A DNA stretch of 64,000 nucleotides, taken from Mucilaginibacter glaciei. Its GTDB lineage: Bacteria > Bacteroidota > Bacteroidia > Sphingobacteriales > Sphingobacteriaceae. The stretch spans positions 1 to 64,000 of the forward strand of contig NZ_JACWMX010000004.1 of NCBI RefSeq assembly GCF_014773245.1, written 5' to 3'. This document shows positions 9,410-18,497 of the stretch, piece after piece (the stretch's first letter is position 1; each line of letters starts with the position of its first letter). The notes beneath the pieces are model-generated. The model searched no databases. It was not told the origin of the DNA and saw only the letters and a program-made list of their open reading frames with translations. A program made the translations under genes and the position numbers.

Positions 9410-12394
9410 TTAGGCCAATTTGCGTTTTACTTCCACGTTTTCGTAAGCCTCCACAATATCCCCTACTTCAATGTTGTTGTAGTTGGCAATGTTTAAACCA
9501 CACTCATAATTGGTGGCCACTTCTTTCACATCGTCTTTGAAACGTTTTAGTGAAGCCAGCTCACCGGTATGGATCACAACACCATCGCGAACGATACGGA
9601 TCTTGCTATTACGGTTGATCTTACCATCTAATACCATACAACCTGCAATAGTACCCACCTTACTGATCTTGAAGGTTTCGCGGATCTCTACATTCGCAAC
9701 GATCTTCTCTTCGAACGTTGGTGCAAGCATACCTTCCATCGCCGCCTTGATCTCGTTGATCGCATCGTAAATGATAGAGTATAACCTGATATCGATCTGC
9801 TCGGCTTCGGCCAGTTTACGTGCTCCACCCGATGGGCGTACCTGGAAACCGATAATGATCGCATCTGATGCAGAGGCTAACAATACGTCGCTTTCAGAGA
9901 TCTGACCAACTGCCTTAGAAATGATATTCACCTGGATCTGCTCGGTAGACAGTTTCAATAATGAATCCGATAAGGCTTCGATAGAACCATCCACGTCACC
10001 CTTAACAATAATGTTAAGTTCCTTAAAGTTACCAACTGCCAAACGACGACCGATTTCATCAAGTGTAATGTGTTTCTGTGTACGTAAGCCTTGCTCGCGC
10101 TGTAATTGTAAGCGTTTGTTTGCAATTTCACGTGCTTCAACTTCGCTTTCTAATGCGTTAAATTTATCGCCCGCTGTAGGCGCGCCCTGCATACCCAACA
10201 CCTGTACCGGCGTAGATGGCCCTGCAGACTCAACCCTTTGGCCACGCTCATTAGTCAATGCCTTAACACGACCACTATAGCAACCAGCCAAGATAGGATC
10301 GCCTACTTTTAAGCGGCCTGCCTGTACTAAAATGGTGGTAACAATACCACGGCCTTTATCCAGTGCAGCTTCAATTACAGTACCTACCGCGCGTTTATTA
10401 GGGTTGGCTTTCAGCTCGAGCAATTCTGCCTCAAGCAATACCTTCTCTAACAACAACTCAATATTTAAACCGGTTTTTGCTGATATTTCTTGTGTTTGAT
10501 ATTTACCTCCCCACTCTTCAACCAAAATATTCATGGCTGATAATTGCTCACGTACCTTATCGGCGTTAGCACCCGGCCTGTCAATTTTATTGAAAGCGAA
10601 GATGATTGGTGCACCTGCAGCCTGCGCGTGGTTTATCGCCTCGCGCGTTTGCGGCATCACGCTATCATCAGCAGCGATTACAATAATTACAATATCTGTA
10701 ACCTGTGCGCCCCTGGCACGCATAGCGGTAAACGCTTCGTGGCCCGGTGTATCCAGGAATGTAATTTTTCCTTTATCATCCGGCAAGGTTACTTCGTAAG
10801 CGCCGATGTGCTGGGTGATACCACCCGCTTCGCCGCCTATTACGTTTGTCTTGCGGATAAAATCCAGTAAAGATGTTTTACCGTGGTCAACGTGGCCCAT
10901 GATGGTCACAATTGGTGCACGCGGTACTAACTCATCTTCGTTATCTTCCTGGTCAAGATTGGCTTCTTCGTCCTGTGGTTTCACAAACTCAACCTGGTAG
11001 CCAAATTCGTCGGCAACAATACTGAGGGTTTCGGCATCCAAACGTTGGTTGATCGATACGAACATACCCAAACTCATACAAGTTGAGATAATTTGTGTTA
11101 CCGATACATCCATCATCAAAGCCAACTCGTTTGCCGTAACAAACTCTGTAACCCTTAATACTTTCGACTGTGCATCCTGCTCCATTGCCAGTTCTTCGGC
11201 AGTTGCAGCAACATCATCACGTTTTTGACGACGGAATTTAGCACGCTGGGCAAACTTACCGCTCTTACCTGCACCGCTTAAGCGTGCAAGTGTAGCCTTA
11301 ATCTGGTCTTGTATATCCTTTTCTGTAGGTTCTTCTTTAGGGCCTGTGCTTGCAGGTGGCCTGCCGCCTCTAAAATCGGGACGGTTACCGCCGCCACCCG
11401 GAGGGCCTGCTGGTCTGTTCCTGAAATCGGGACGGTTAGGATTAATGGTGCCGCTTGGCGGGGCCTGCTGGCCTGTGCCTTGCCCACCACCCTGCTGATC
11501 TTTACGTTTACGTTTGCGTTTCTGATCGGCTGCGTTACCTGCCGCGTTTGATGAAGATGCAACCGGATTACGCTTAGGTGCATTAACCGGCAACTGGATC
11601 TTGCCTATAATTTTGGGCCCGCTTAAACGCTCTGCACTCGCGCGGATCACGTCGTCACCTTCTTCGGCAACAGCTGCAGTAGGTTCTGTTTCCGCTACCT
11701 TTAGTGTCTCAACAGCCGGTGCTGGTGTATCTGCAACGGGTTCAGCCGCCTTTGGTGTCTCAACAACAGGTGCGGGTTTCTCTGCAACCGGCTCAGGTGC
11801 CTTGGGTGGCTCAACAACGGGTGCAGGTTTCTCTGCAACAGGCTCGGGTGCCTTCAGTACCTCAACAACAGGTGCAGGTTTCTCTGCAACAGGTTCGGGA
11901 ACTTTTGGGGCCTCTACCACAGGCGCAGGTTTCTCTGCAACAGGTGCTTTTGCACCTAAATTATCAAGGTCTATCTTACCAATTACCTTAACGCCCGGCA
12001 GCGCATCACTGCGCTCGTCGGTTTTGGCTTGGATCGGCTCAGCCGGCTTTGGTTTTTCAACCTGCGGCGAACTAAAGTGGCCCGTGTTTTTGATCAAAAT
12101 TTCCTCGTTCTCGAAATCTCTTGAACGACGTGGCTGCTCTGCAGGGCGATCAGACGTTTGCACGCCTTCTTCCTTACGGATGTTACCTATCTTGATCTGT
12201 TTGGCCTCCTCCTTAATAATTTTATCTACAGCAAATTCCTTCAACAGGGTTGTGTACATATCGTTATCCAGCTTGGCCATAGGCTGCTTATCAACCTTGT
12301 AACCTTTAGTAGCTAAGAAATCGACAATGGTACCCATACCAATGTTCAGTTCTTTTACTGCTTTTATTAATTTTATGGATTTGTCTTCTGACAT
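9410..12394 (-). CDS. infB: Translation initiation factor IF-2
   Basis: A 994-residue GTPase that brings initiator fMet-tRNA to the 30S ribosome. The N-terminal IF2_N domain is at residues 1-55, then a long variable linker including five tandem 17-residue repeats at about 152-236 and a Gly/Arg/Pro-rich basic stretch. A second IF2_N-like helical domain ([18 protein letters not shown]) is near 415. The G domain follows with GHVDHGKT (P-loop), DTPGHE and NKID. Domains II, III and the C-terminal IF2-C1/C2 barrels complete it. It is the last gene of the rimP-nusA-infB operon, 59 bp after nusA. Confidence 0.98.
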   Translation of the reverse strand: MSEDKSIKLIKAVKELNIGMGTIVDFLATKGYKVDKQPMAKLDNDMYTTLLKEFAVDKIIKEEAKQIKIGNIRKEEGVQTSDRPAEQPRRSRDFENEEILIKNTGHFSSPQVEKPKPAEPIQAKTDERSDALPGVKVIGKIDLDNLGAKAPVAEKPAPVVEAPKVPEPVAEKPAPVVEVLKAPEPVAEKPAPVVEPPKAPEPVAEKPAPVVETPKAAEPVADTPAPAVETLKVAETEPTAAVAEEGDDVIRASAERLSGPKIIGKIQLPVNAPKRNPVASSSNAAGNAADQKRKRKRKDQQGGGQGTGQQAPPSGTINPNRPDFRNRPAGPPGGGGNRPDFRGGRPPASTGPKEEPTEKDIQDQIKATLARLSGAGKSGKFAQRAKFRRQKRDDVAATAEELAMEQDAQSKVLRVTEFVTANELALMMDVSVTQIISTCMSLGMFVSINQRLDAETLSIVADEFGYQVEFVKPQDEEANLDQEDNEDELVPRAPIVTIMGHVDHGKTSLLDFIRKTNVIGGEAGGITQHIGAYEVTLPDDKGKITFLDTPGHEAFTAMRARGAQVTDIVIIVIAADDSVMPQTREAINHAQAAGAPIIFAFNKIDRPGANADKVREQLSAMNILVEEWGGKYQTQEISAKTGLNIELLLEKVLLEAELLELKANPNKRAVGTVIEAALDKGRGIVTTILVQAGRLKVGDPILAGCYSGRVKALTNERGQRVESAGPSTPVQVLGMQGAPTAGDKFNALESEVEAREIANKRLQLQREQGLRTQKHITLDEIGRRLAVGNFKELNIIVKGDVDGSIEALSDSLLKLSTEQIQVNIISKAVGQISESDVLLASASDAIIIGFQVRPSGGARKLAEAEQIDIRLYSIIYDAINEIKAAMEGMLAPTFEEKIVANVEIRETFKISKVGTIAGCMVLDGKINRNSKIRIVRDGVVIHTGELASLKRFKDDVKEVATNYECGLNIANYNNIEVGDIVEAYENVEVKRKLA
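11687..11941 (-). repeat. Five tandem 51-bp repeats inside infB
   Basis: Five consecutive units encode variations of [17 protein letters not shown] (residues about 152-236). The first four are nearly identical and the fifth has diverged ([16 protein letters not shown]). This is an unstructured Pro/Ala/Glu linker, a place where slippage or recombination can change copy number. Confidence 0.9.
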
Positions 12395-12453
12395 TTATTA
12401 AATTTTCTCTCTAATTATCGCAAAAATACGATTTTTTATTCGTGTTATTTCGT

Positions 12454-13689
12454 TTATTCAAATTCCGATTGCAGAATTGATAAAACTTCTTTTACTGTTT
12501 CCTCTTCCAGATCAGTACGCTTCACTAACTCACCCACAGATAATGCCAATACAGATTTCGCAGTATCGAGACCTATACGTTTAAATTCGTCTAAGATCCA
12601 GCTATCGATCTCGTCAGAGAATTCTTCGATATCCACATCCTCGTCATGCTCATCAGCCTCACGGTACACATCAATTTCATACCCTGTCAATTTACCTGCC
12701 AGTTTAATGTTATGACCACCACGGCCAATAGCCAATGACACCTGATCGGGCTTTAAATACACTGCAGCGGTCTTTTTATCATCATCTAATTTTATAGAGG
12801 TGATCTTAGCCGGCGATAATGCGCGCTGAATGTATAGCTGAATATTGTTTGTGAAGTTAATTACATCAATATTTTCATTCTTCAACTCGCGTACGATACC
12901 GTGGATACGTGACCCTTTCATACCCACACAGGCACCAACCGGGTCTATGCGGTCATCGTACGATTCAACAGCTACCTTGGCACGCTCGCCCGGTTCGCGA
13001 ACAATCTTTTTAATGGTGATGAGCCCGTCGAAAATTTCGGGTACTTCCATTTCAAATAAACGTTGCAAAAACTCAGGTGCAGTACGTGATATGATGATCT
13101 TAGGGTTACTGTTCAGCATATCAACCTTGCTGATGATCGCCCTAACACTATCACCTTTTTTAAAGTAATCGGCAGGGATCTGCTCGGTTTTTGGCAATAA
13201 AAGCTCATTGCCCTCATCATCCAATACCAATGTTTCTTTTTTCCAAACCTGGTAAACTTCGCCTGTTACGATCTCGCCTACGCGGTCTTTGTATTTCTTA
13301 AAGATCTCGTCTTTCTCCAGTTCTAAAATTTTAGATACCAGGGTTTGGCGTGCCGCTAATATAGCACGGCGACCAAAGCTCTCTAAAGTGATCTGCTCAA
13401 TAAAGTCGTCGCCAACCTCTAAATCAGGATCTATTGAGTGTGCTTCTTTCAACTCAATTTCCAGGTCATCATCCTCGCTAAAACCGTCTTCCATTACGGT
13501 ACGGGTGCGCCAAATTTCCAAATCGCCGTTGTCTGTGTTCACAATAACGTCGCAATTCTCGTCGTTACCGTACTTTTTCCTGATCATGCTTCTGAAAACG
13601 TCTTCCAGAACGCTCATCATGGTTGGGCGGTCAATGTTCTTGAAATCTTTAAATTCCTGAAAAGAATCAATTAAATTAATATTGCTCAT
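12454..13689 (-). CDS. nusA: Transcription termination/antitermination factor NusA
   Basis: A 411-residue RNA-polymerase and RNA-binding factor. The N-terminal polymerase-binding domain covers about residues 1-130. The S1 domain follows (GEIVTGEVYQVWKKETLVL). Tandem KH domains include VGACVGMKGSRIHGIVREL and VSLAIGRGGHNIKLAGKLTG, the latter with the GxxG motif. A short C-terminal helical tail replaces the acidic repeats of enterobacterial NusA, as is usual in Bacteroidota. It starts 3 bp after the rimP stop, so the two are tightly coupled. Confidence 0.98.
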   Translation of the reverse strand: MSNINLIDSFQEFKDFKNIDRPTMMSVLEDVFRSMIRKKYGNDENCDVIVNTDNGDLEIWRTRTVMEDGFSEDDDLEIELKEAHSIDPDLEVGDDFIEQITLESFGRRAILAARQTLVSKILELEKDEIFKKYKDRVGEIVTGEVYQVWKKETLVLDDEGNELLLPKTEQIPADYFKKGDSVRAIISKVDMLNSNPKIIISRTAPEFLQRLFEMEVPEIFDGLITIKKIVREPGERAKVAVESYDDRIDPVGACVGMKGSRIHGIVRELKNENIDVINFTNNIQLYIQRALSPAKITSIKLDDDKKTAAVYLKPDQVSLAIGRGGHNIKLAGKLTGYEIDVYREADEHDEDVDIEEFSDEIDSWILDEFKRIGLDTAKSVLALSVGELVKRTDLEEETVKEVLSILQSEFE

Positions 13690-13692
13690 CTT

Positions 13693-14157
13693 CTACTTGA
13701 ATGATATTAAAACTTTTGTTTCTGTTATTTTATCTGTAGGGATAGTGCTTTCAACAGTCTCAGCCTTTTTCCCTTTTTCCTTAATTATCTCAGCAATGGT
13801 TATCTCATCATCGCCCGCTATCAGCAATTCGCCTTCGCGTTTGGTGCCGTCGTCCATCTTAATAGCTAACGTGCGACCAATGTTCTTAGCATACTGCCTT
13901 TTCAATACCAGCGGGGTATCAATACCCGGCGATGATACTTCCAGGTTATAAGCCTCTTCTATCACATTATCTTCTTCCAGGTGGAAACCTACGTGCCTGC
14001 TTATGGTAGCGCAATCTGCAATTCCTATCCCGTTATCGCCGTCAACCAGCACAATTAGCTTACCGTTCGAGTGCATTTTTACATCCACTAAAAACAGATG
14101 GGGCATATCGGCAATTTTCTCTTCTACCAGCTCTGTTACCTTTTTTTCAATATTCAT
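13693..14157 (-). CDS. rimP: Ribosome maturation factor RimP
   Basis: A 154-residue protein needed for 30S subunit maturation. The conserved RimP core is visible: DGDNGIGIADCATISRHVG, then LEVSSPGIDTPL, and a C-terminal SH3-like barrel. It is the first gene of the conserved rimP-nusA-infB operon. The leader contains a good promoter at 14263-14291 and, between it and the gene, a terminator-like hairpin at 14222-14252. Confidence 0.97.
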   Translation of the reverse strand: MNIEKKVTELVEEKIADMPHLFLVDVKMHSNGKLIVLVDGDNGIGIADCATISRHVGFHLEEDNVIEEAYNLEVSSPGIDTPLVLKRQYAKNIGRTLAIKMDDGTKREGELLIAGDDEITIAEIIKEKGKKAETVESTIPTDKITETKVLISFK

Positions 14158-14221
14158 TATCGTAAAATTTTCCCTATATCCCGATCGTAAACAGGACGGA
14201 TGATAATTTGATTGATAAAAT

Positions 14222-14252
14222 AAAAGAGGGGACTAATCGCCCCCTCTTTTTT
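14222..14252 (-). terminator. Terminator-like hairpin upstream of rimP (possible attenuator)
   Basis: A 10-bp stem AAAAGAGGGG/CCCCTCTTTT (14222-14231 with 14241-14250), loop of 9 nt, T-rich on both sides. It lies 42 bp after the lipoprotein gene that ends at 14295 and can terminate that message. It also lies downstream of the apparent rimP promoter, so it may attenuate the rimP operon. Confidence 0.75.
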
Positions 14253-14262
14253 AATTTAGATG

Positions 14263-14291
14263 CAAATGTACAAAAAATAATTTATTCCAAA
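14263..14291 (-). promoter_or_regulatory. Predicted promoter of the rimP-nusA-infB operon
   Basis: Read leftward: TTTG (14288-14291), a 17-nt spacer, then TACATTTG (14263-14270). This is an exact match to the Bacteroidota pattern TTTG...TAnnTTTG with accepted spacing. The predicted transcription start near 14257 is upstream of the 14222-14252 hairpin. Confidence 0.65.
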
Positions 14292-14294
14292 TGC

Positions 14295-14714
14295 TTATTG
14301 CTTAAAAATCAAATCAGTAAAATATGTTCTACCCGGTTGAGTGCGGCCTTTCAGGTAGTCGGCAAGGGTTGCGCCCTCCCCTAAACGGTAGTTACGCACA
14401 AAGTAAACCTGCCCTGCTACAAAAGGGGTATCGGGCGTAAAAACAACAGAACTGTCTTTTAACTCGTATCTTCCGGGTTGCTCCGACTGGTAGTTTTTCA
14501 TATCGGTATCGCGCGGCATGCGGTAAACGGGCACCAAACTTTGCCACTCTTGCGACGACGAGTCGCGGCCTATCTCCTGCATCACGGCGTAATCCAATCC
14601 TTTAAACTCTATCGAATGCTTATTATTGATCAGTTTGATTTGAATTGCCGCAGGGTGCCTGGCAGGGGTGCAGGCGGTGATGAAAAGTGATATAACGATT
14701 AGCGTTTTCTTCAT
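14295..14714 (-). CDS. Small lipoprotein of unknown function
   Basis: A 139-residue protein with a short lipoprotein signal (MKKTLIVISLFITAC, lipobox Cys at residue 15). The mature part is beta-rich, with no motif I recognise; segments such as GRYELKDSSVVFTPDTPFVAGQ suggest a small Ig-like fold. Its start codon abuts the stop codon of the S9 peptidase gene, so the two are almost certainly one operon and translationally coupled. An accessory role for the peptidase is possible but unproven. Confidence 0.75.
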   Translation of the reverse strand: MKKTLIVISLFITACTPARHPAAIQIKLINNKHSIEFKGLDYAVMQEIGRDSSSQEWQSLVPVYRMPRDTDMKNYQSEQPGRYELKDSSVVFTPDTPFVAGQVYFVRNYRLGEGATLADYLKGRTQPGRTYFTDLIFKQ

Positions 14715-17132
14715 CTATCGCCCTTTCAAATTGTCTTCAAATAGCTTAAAAATCCGGCTATACTCGTCCGTCCAGCTGCTGGGTTGTACAAAACCGTGGT
14801 CTTCTACCGGGTATGGGGCCAATTCCCAGTTACTTTTATGCAGCTCTATCAAACTCTGAGTAAGCCTTACAATATCCTGGAAGTTTACGTTCTGATCTAC
14901 CATACCATGCGCCATTAGCAGGTGGCCTTTTAAGCCATCGGCAAAATAAATGGGCGAGCTTTGGCGATAGGCCTTCTCATCATCAAAAGGTTCGTTCAAG
15001 ATGTTGGAGGTATAACCGTGGTTGTAATGAGCCCAATCGGTAACGGAGCGTAATGCGCCACCCGCTACAAAAACATCGGGCTGAGTAAATAATGCCATCA
15101 GCGTAATAAAGCCGCCGTACGAACCACCATATAAGCCCACATTTTTAGGATTTACGCCATATTTATCAACCAATAGTTTTACGCCGTCTACCTGGTCGGT
15201 CAGGTCGGCACCGCCCATGTGGCGGTAAATGCCGGTACGGATATCGCGCCCGTAGCCCGAGCTTGCGGTGTAATCGATATCCATAACGGTGTAGCCATTA
15301 TCAACCAGCATGTTGTTAAACATATACTCGCGAAAATAGCTGCTCCACCAGTAATGCACGTTTTGCAAATAGCCGGCACCGTGCACAAATACTACGGCAG
15401 GTTTAGCCGGATCAGGTTTTTTGGGCAGGTACAAGCGTGCGTAAATATCCTTACCGTAACGGTTTTTGAAACTGATCACCTGCGGGTCTTTCCACGGGTA
15501 TGATTTAAATTCATCAGTTACGGAGTTGCTTACCTGTACTGCCTTTGCACCAGGTTTGTTGGCCTGCAAATAGAGCTCCCAGGGTTTATTGGAATACGAG
15601 TAGCGGATGGCCAGCCATTTCTCATCGGGCGACAGGTCTATCTCGTTACCACCCTTCATCGAAGTGATCTTAACCGGCGCGCCACCCGTTACGGGGATAC
15701 GGTAAAAATGCGTAATGCCGGGATGCTCGATATTTGCAGTAAAGTAAAACGTCTTTTTATCATTAGATAGGTGCAGGGTTTGCACCTCCCATTTACCCGC
15801 TGTTAATTGCTTTTTTGTGCCGCTTACCACATCAACCAAATATAGATGCGAGTAACCGCTGGCTTCGCTTTGATAGTAAAAATGAGTGTTATCCGTATAG
15901 CCTAAGCTGCCGCCTGCAAAGCTGCTGGTGCCGGGGCCGCCTATCCAGGCTTCGTCGCGCTGGCGGTCAAGTTGAGTTAGCTTACCTGTAGTGGGGTCAA
16001 GCTTCATAATCCAGCGGTCTTTATTATCTTGTGATTCTACCACAACAACGGCATTTTTTCCATCCTCGCTCCAAAAAGTAGCGCTGATGTCCACCTTGCG
16101 GTCGGCATTAGCTTTGGTACGGTCGGCCAGTTGTTTAGGGTAATCCTTAACATAATCGGGCAGATCTTTTATCCCTGGGATATTTTTGGTGATGATGCTA
16201 TAAACGGTATCGCGCTGTTTATCAAAAATGTAGCTGCCAGATGTTGATTGCGGACTGCCTACCTTGGTACGGTTCTGAATATCTTCTGTATAGCCGGATG
16301 CGGTTACGTAATTAGGTACAATTGTATTTTTCGCACCTTCGGCAGCTTGTGTTAAACGGTAAGTAACGTAGCGACCATCCGGGCTTAACTGTGTTCCGCC
16401 TAAACGCTTATCACCTATGCTGATCTCTTTTAATTTTTCGGGCTGTGTTTCTTTTCGTTCTACCGAATCCAGCTTGCGGTTCTTATCATTTACTCTGATG
16501 ATATCGAACAGCTCGAGCTGTTGTTTTTTTAACCAGCGTTCTTGCTCGTTGCCTGCCTGCGCCGCGCCGGCAGCGCCACCCCGCCTGCCGCCTAGGCCTC
16601 CTGTTGCAGGTGCCGAAGGGGTAGCCGCCGTTTTAACAAAATTGGTGAGCTGGGTTAATTCGCCTTTGGCCAGTTTTAACGCGAACAGGTCGTTATCATT
16701 TGTAAAGATGATACTTTGCTCATCCCCGCTGAATGTTGGGTTACTTTCTCTTACAGTGGTGTTTGTCAATTGAATAACCTTTCCCGATTTGATGGCCAGC
16801 AAGTAAATATCGCCGTTCTTTTCGTAAACTTTTAACGTGCCTTTATTATTCAATTTACCATTCTCCGGCACGATTACTTTACGGTCGGCCAGGTTCAAAT
16901 CCTGCGGTTTTAGGTTAACAGTAGTAATGTAATACATCCCATCGCGCTCGGCCTTATCAGGGTTCCAGTTAAAGTAGATCTTCTTGCTATCATCGCTCCA
17001 GCGGATGTTTGAGGGCGAGGTGCCCATCCATTTAGGGTCGCGCATTATTTTTTCGACAGTGAGTTTTTCCAGTTTCTGGGCCGAAGCACTGACGAAAACA
17101 AGTAGTAAAAGAGGAGTAAAAAGTTTTTTCAT
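14715..17132 (-). CDS. S9 family prolyl oligopeptidase / dipeptidyl-peptidase IV-like
   Basis: About 805 residues with a signal peptide (MKKLFTPLLLLVFVSASAQ); I chose ATG 17132 because the upstream MIH extension has no signal-peptide value. An N-terminal beta-propeller (about 40-530) is followed by an alpha/beta-hydrolase domain with the nucleophile in LYGGSYGGF (Ser near residue 671), the Asp in HGMVDQNVNF and the His in VEDHGFV. The set is a complete catalytic triad. A Gly/Arg/Ala-rich loop (GGLGGRRGGAAGAA) near residue 180 is unusual and probably a surface loop of the propeller. It cleaves peptides, probably after proline, in the periplasm. Confidence 0.93.
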   Translation of the reverse strand: MKKLFTPLLLLVFVSASAQKLEKLTVEKIMRDPKWMGTSPSNIRWSDDSKKIYFNWNPDKAERDGMYYITTVNLKPQDLNLADRKVIVPENGKLNNKGTLKVYEKNGDIYLLAIKSGKVIQLTNTTVRESNPTFSGDEQSIIFTNDNDLFALKLAKGELTQLTNFVKTAATPSAPATGGLGGRRGGAAGAAQAGNEQERWLKKQQLELFDIIRVNDKNRKLDSVERKETQPEKLKEISIGDKRLGGTQLSPDGRYVTYRLTQAAEGAKNTIVPNYVTASGYTEDIQNRTKVGSPQSTSGSYIFDKQRDTVYSIITKNIPGIKDLPDYVKDYPKQLADRTKANADRKVDISATFWSEDGKNAVVVVESQDNKDRWIMKLDPTTGKLTQLDRQRDEAWIGGPGTSSFAGGSLGYTDNTHFYYQSEASGYSHLYLVDVVSGTKKQLTAGKWEVQTLHLSNDKKTFYFTANIEHPGITHFYRIPVTGGAPVKITSMKGGNEIDLSPDEKWLAIRYSYSNKPWELYLQANKPGAKAVQVSNSVTDEFKSYPWKDPQVISFKNRYGKDIYARLYLPKKPDPAKPAVVFVHGAGYLQNVHYWWSSYFREYMFNNMLVDNGYTVMDIDYTASSGYGRDIRTGIYRHMGGADLTDQVDGVKLLVDKYGVNPKNVGLYGGSYGGFITLMALFTQPDVFVAGGALRSVTDWAHYNHGYTSNILNEPFDDEKAYRQSSPIYFADGLKGHLLMAHGMVDQNVNFQDIVRLTQSLIELHKSNWELAPYPVEDHGFVQPSSWTDEYSRIFKLFEDNLKGR

Positions 17133-17212
17133 ATGGATCAAAGCAAGGCTCTTGCGGCTGCAATTTAACGTTTTAAGTAATATTACTATTTTTAACGATT
17201 GGATTGTTACAA

Positions 17213-17728
17213 ATGGAAATAAAAGGCAACGGATTTATATTACGCGAATGGCAAGACAGCGACATAACTGAGCTGCAAAGATTGGCCAATAACCCAAAAA
17301 TTGCGGCTAATTTATACGACCGTTTCCCATCGCCTTATACGATGGCTGATGCAAAGTTGTTTATCAATTTGAAAGCTAACGAAAACCCTGTAACCTCATT
17401 TGTAATTGAAATTGACGGGCTTTTTGCCGGGACAATTGGTATTGATTTCAGGACTGATGTATTTGCCCGGTCGCCTTTAATTGGTTATTGGCTGGGCGAA
17501 GATTATTGGGGCAAAGGCGTAATGACCGAAGCTTTGAAATTGATAACTGCTTATTTGTTCTCCCGGTTTAATATCATGTGCCTTCAGGCAGGGGTATTTA
17601 GCCGAAACCAAGCGTCTATGCGGGCATTGGAAAAGGCGGGGTATAGCAAACAGGGCGTGATAAAAGGCGCGATCTTTAAAAACGACGAAGTGTTGGACGA
17701 GCATATTTATGTAGCTTATAAACAATAA
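17213..17728 (+). CDS. GNAT family N-acetyltransferase (RimJ/RimL type)
   Basis: About 171 residues with the Acetyltransf_3 pattern: GFILREWQDSDITELQRLANN at the start, the acetyl-CoA region GYWLGEDYWGKGVMTEAL, and the closing NQASMRALEKAGYSKQGVIKGA. Such enzymes acetylate protein N-termini or small amines; the substrate cannot be told. I chose ATG 17213 over TTG 17204. It is divergent from the S9 peptidase gene with 80 bp between. Confidence 0.9.
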   Translation: MEIKGNGFILREWQDSDITELQRLANNPKIAANLYDRFPSPYTMADAKLFINLKANENPVTSFVIEIDGLFAGTIGIDFRTDVFARSPLIGYWLGEDYWGKGVMTEALKLITAYLFSRFNIMCLQAGVFSRNQASMRALEKAGYSKQGVIKGAIFKNDEVLDEHIYVAYKQ

Positions 17729-17738
17729 GCTTACACCA

Positions 17739-18362
17739 TTAATAAATCTTTCTGTAAATTTCCTTTACCATCCCTGCGGGGTCGAGCGACAGGTTAACAG
17801 TTCCTGAAACCGCGATACCGTAAATGCCTGTCCGCATTAGTAATTCCACATCTTTAAGCTGGATACCGCCAACCGCTATTACCGGGAGATCTATTGGCTG
17901 CCGTTCTAAAAGGCGATAACCTTCATACCCTAAAAGCGGTTTATCGTTTGGCCGGGTATCGGTATGGGCAAAGGGGCCATAGCCGCAGTAATCAACCACG
18001 CCAGAGGCTTGAACTTTCAATAAACCTTCCAAAGTATAGGCAGAGGTGCCTAAGGTTTTTTCATCCGTTATCGCTTCGCGGATGGCTTTCAGATCAGCAT
18101 TTAGATCTTCGAGATGAACGCCTTGTGCATCAACTTTGTCCAGCAGATGATATTGATTCGCTAAGATCAATGTTGCACCCCAATCATCGCAAATAGAGGC
18201 GATCTGGTGGATCTCGGGCAGCATCTCTTCGTCACTTTTGCTCATGCAGCGGTACTGAATCCAGTTGGCGCCGGCTTCGCAGGCTATTTGGGCTTGCTCC
18301 ACATGGCTGCGGTTAGGTAGGTCCTGAGTAAGATAATGGAATTTGGAGATGTATTTTTTCAT
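17739..18362 (-). CDS. ThiE/TenI-like thiamine phosphate synthase homologue, divergent
   Basis: About 208 residues of a TIM barrel of the ThiE/TenI superfamily. Visible are IQYRCMSK (the QxR motif), DAQGVHLEDL, CGYGPFAHTDT (the GPxxxTxT loop that binds pyrophosphate) and VIAVGGIQLKDV. By eye, two usual ThiE features are altered: the Lys after QxR is Met, and the Asn-Asp metal site appears as Asn-Gln (ILANQYH). It may be a specialised paralogue that does not make thiamine phosphate. Possible starts are ATG 18362 and 18371; I prefer 18362. It is two genes from the TPP-riboswitch operon but separated from it by the phosphatase gene and a terminator. Confidence 0.82.
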   Translation of the reverse strand: MKKYISKFHYLTQDLPNRSHVEQAQIACEAGANWIQYRCMSKSDEEMLPEIHQIASICDDWGATLILANQYHLLDKVDAQGVHLEDLNADLKAIREAITDEKTLGTSAYTLEGLLKVQASGVVDYCGYGPFAHTDTRPNDKPLLGYEGYRLLERQPIDLPVIAVGGIQLKDVELLMRTGIYGIAVSGTVNLSLDPAGMVKEIYRKIY

Positions 18363-18371
18363 GATTGACAT

Positions 18372-18410
18372 ACGAATTTCACCAATTAGCACCAATTACA
18401 CGAATTTTAA
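18372..18410. repeat. Short word-repeat upstream of the ThiE-like gene
   Basis: CACCAATTA occurs twice and ACGAATTT twice within 39 bp, immediately upstream of the ThiE-like start. It is similar in style to the repeat at 44547-44572. Weak on its own. Confidence 0.35.
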
Positions 18411-18431
18411 AACGGGCGAGCACTAAAATGA

Positions 18432-18459
18432 CAAAGCCACAAATTGATTTGTGGCCTTG
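18432..18459 (-). terminator. Terminator hairpin after the PafA-like gene
   Basis: Stem GCCACAAA/TTTGTGGC with a TTGA loop, extended by CAA/TTG past one mismatch. It lies 39 bp after the phosphatase stop, and the leftward T-rich tail is modest. Confidence 0.6.
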
Positions 18460-18497
18460 TATTGTACAATAACGATTGATCTCTGCTTACTAATCAA

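Noticed and set aside
11687..11941. Tandem units considered as a CRISPR-like array
   Set aside because: The units are contiguous, in frame and coding; there are no spacers.
11601..12302. Plus-strand open frame of 233 codons, Gly/Ala/Ser-rich
   Set aside because: It is the antisense of the repeat-bearing IF-2 linker; low complexity arises from the 51-bp repeats.
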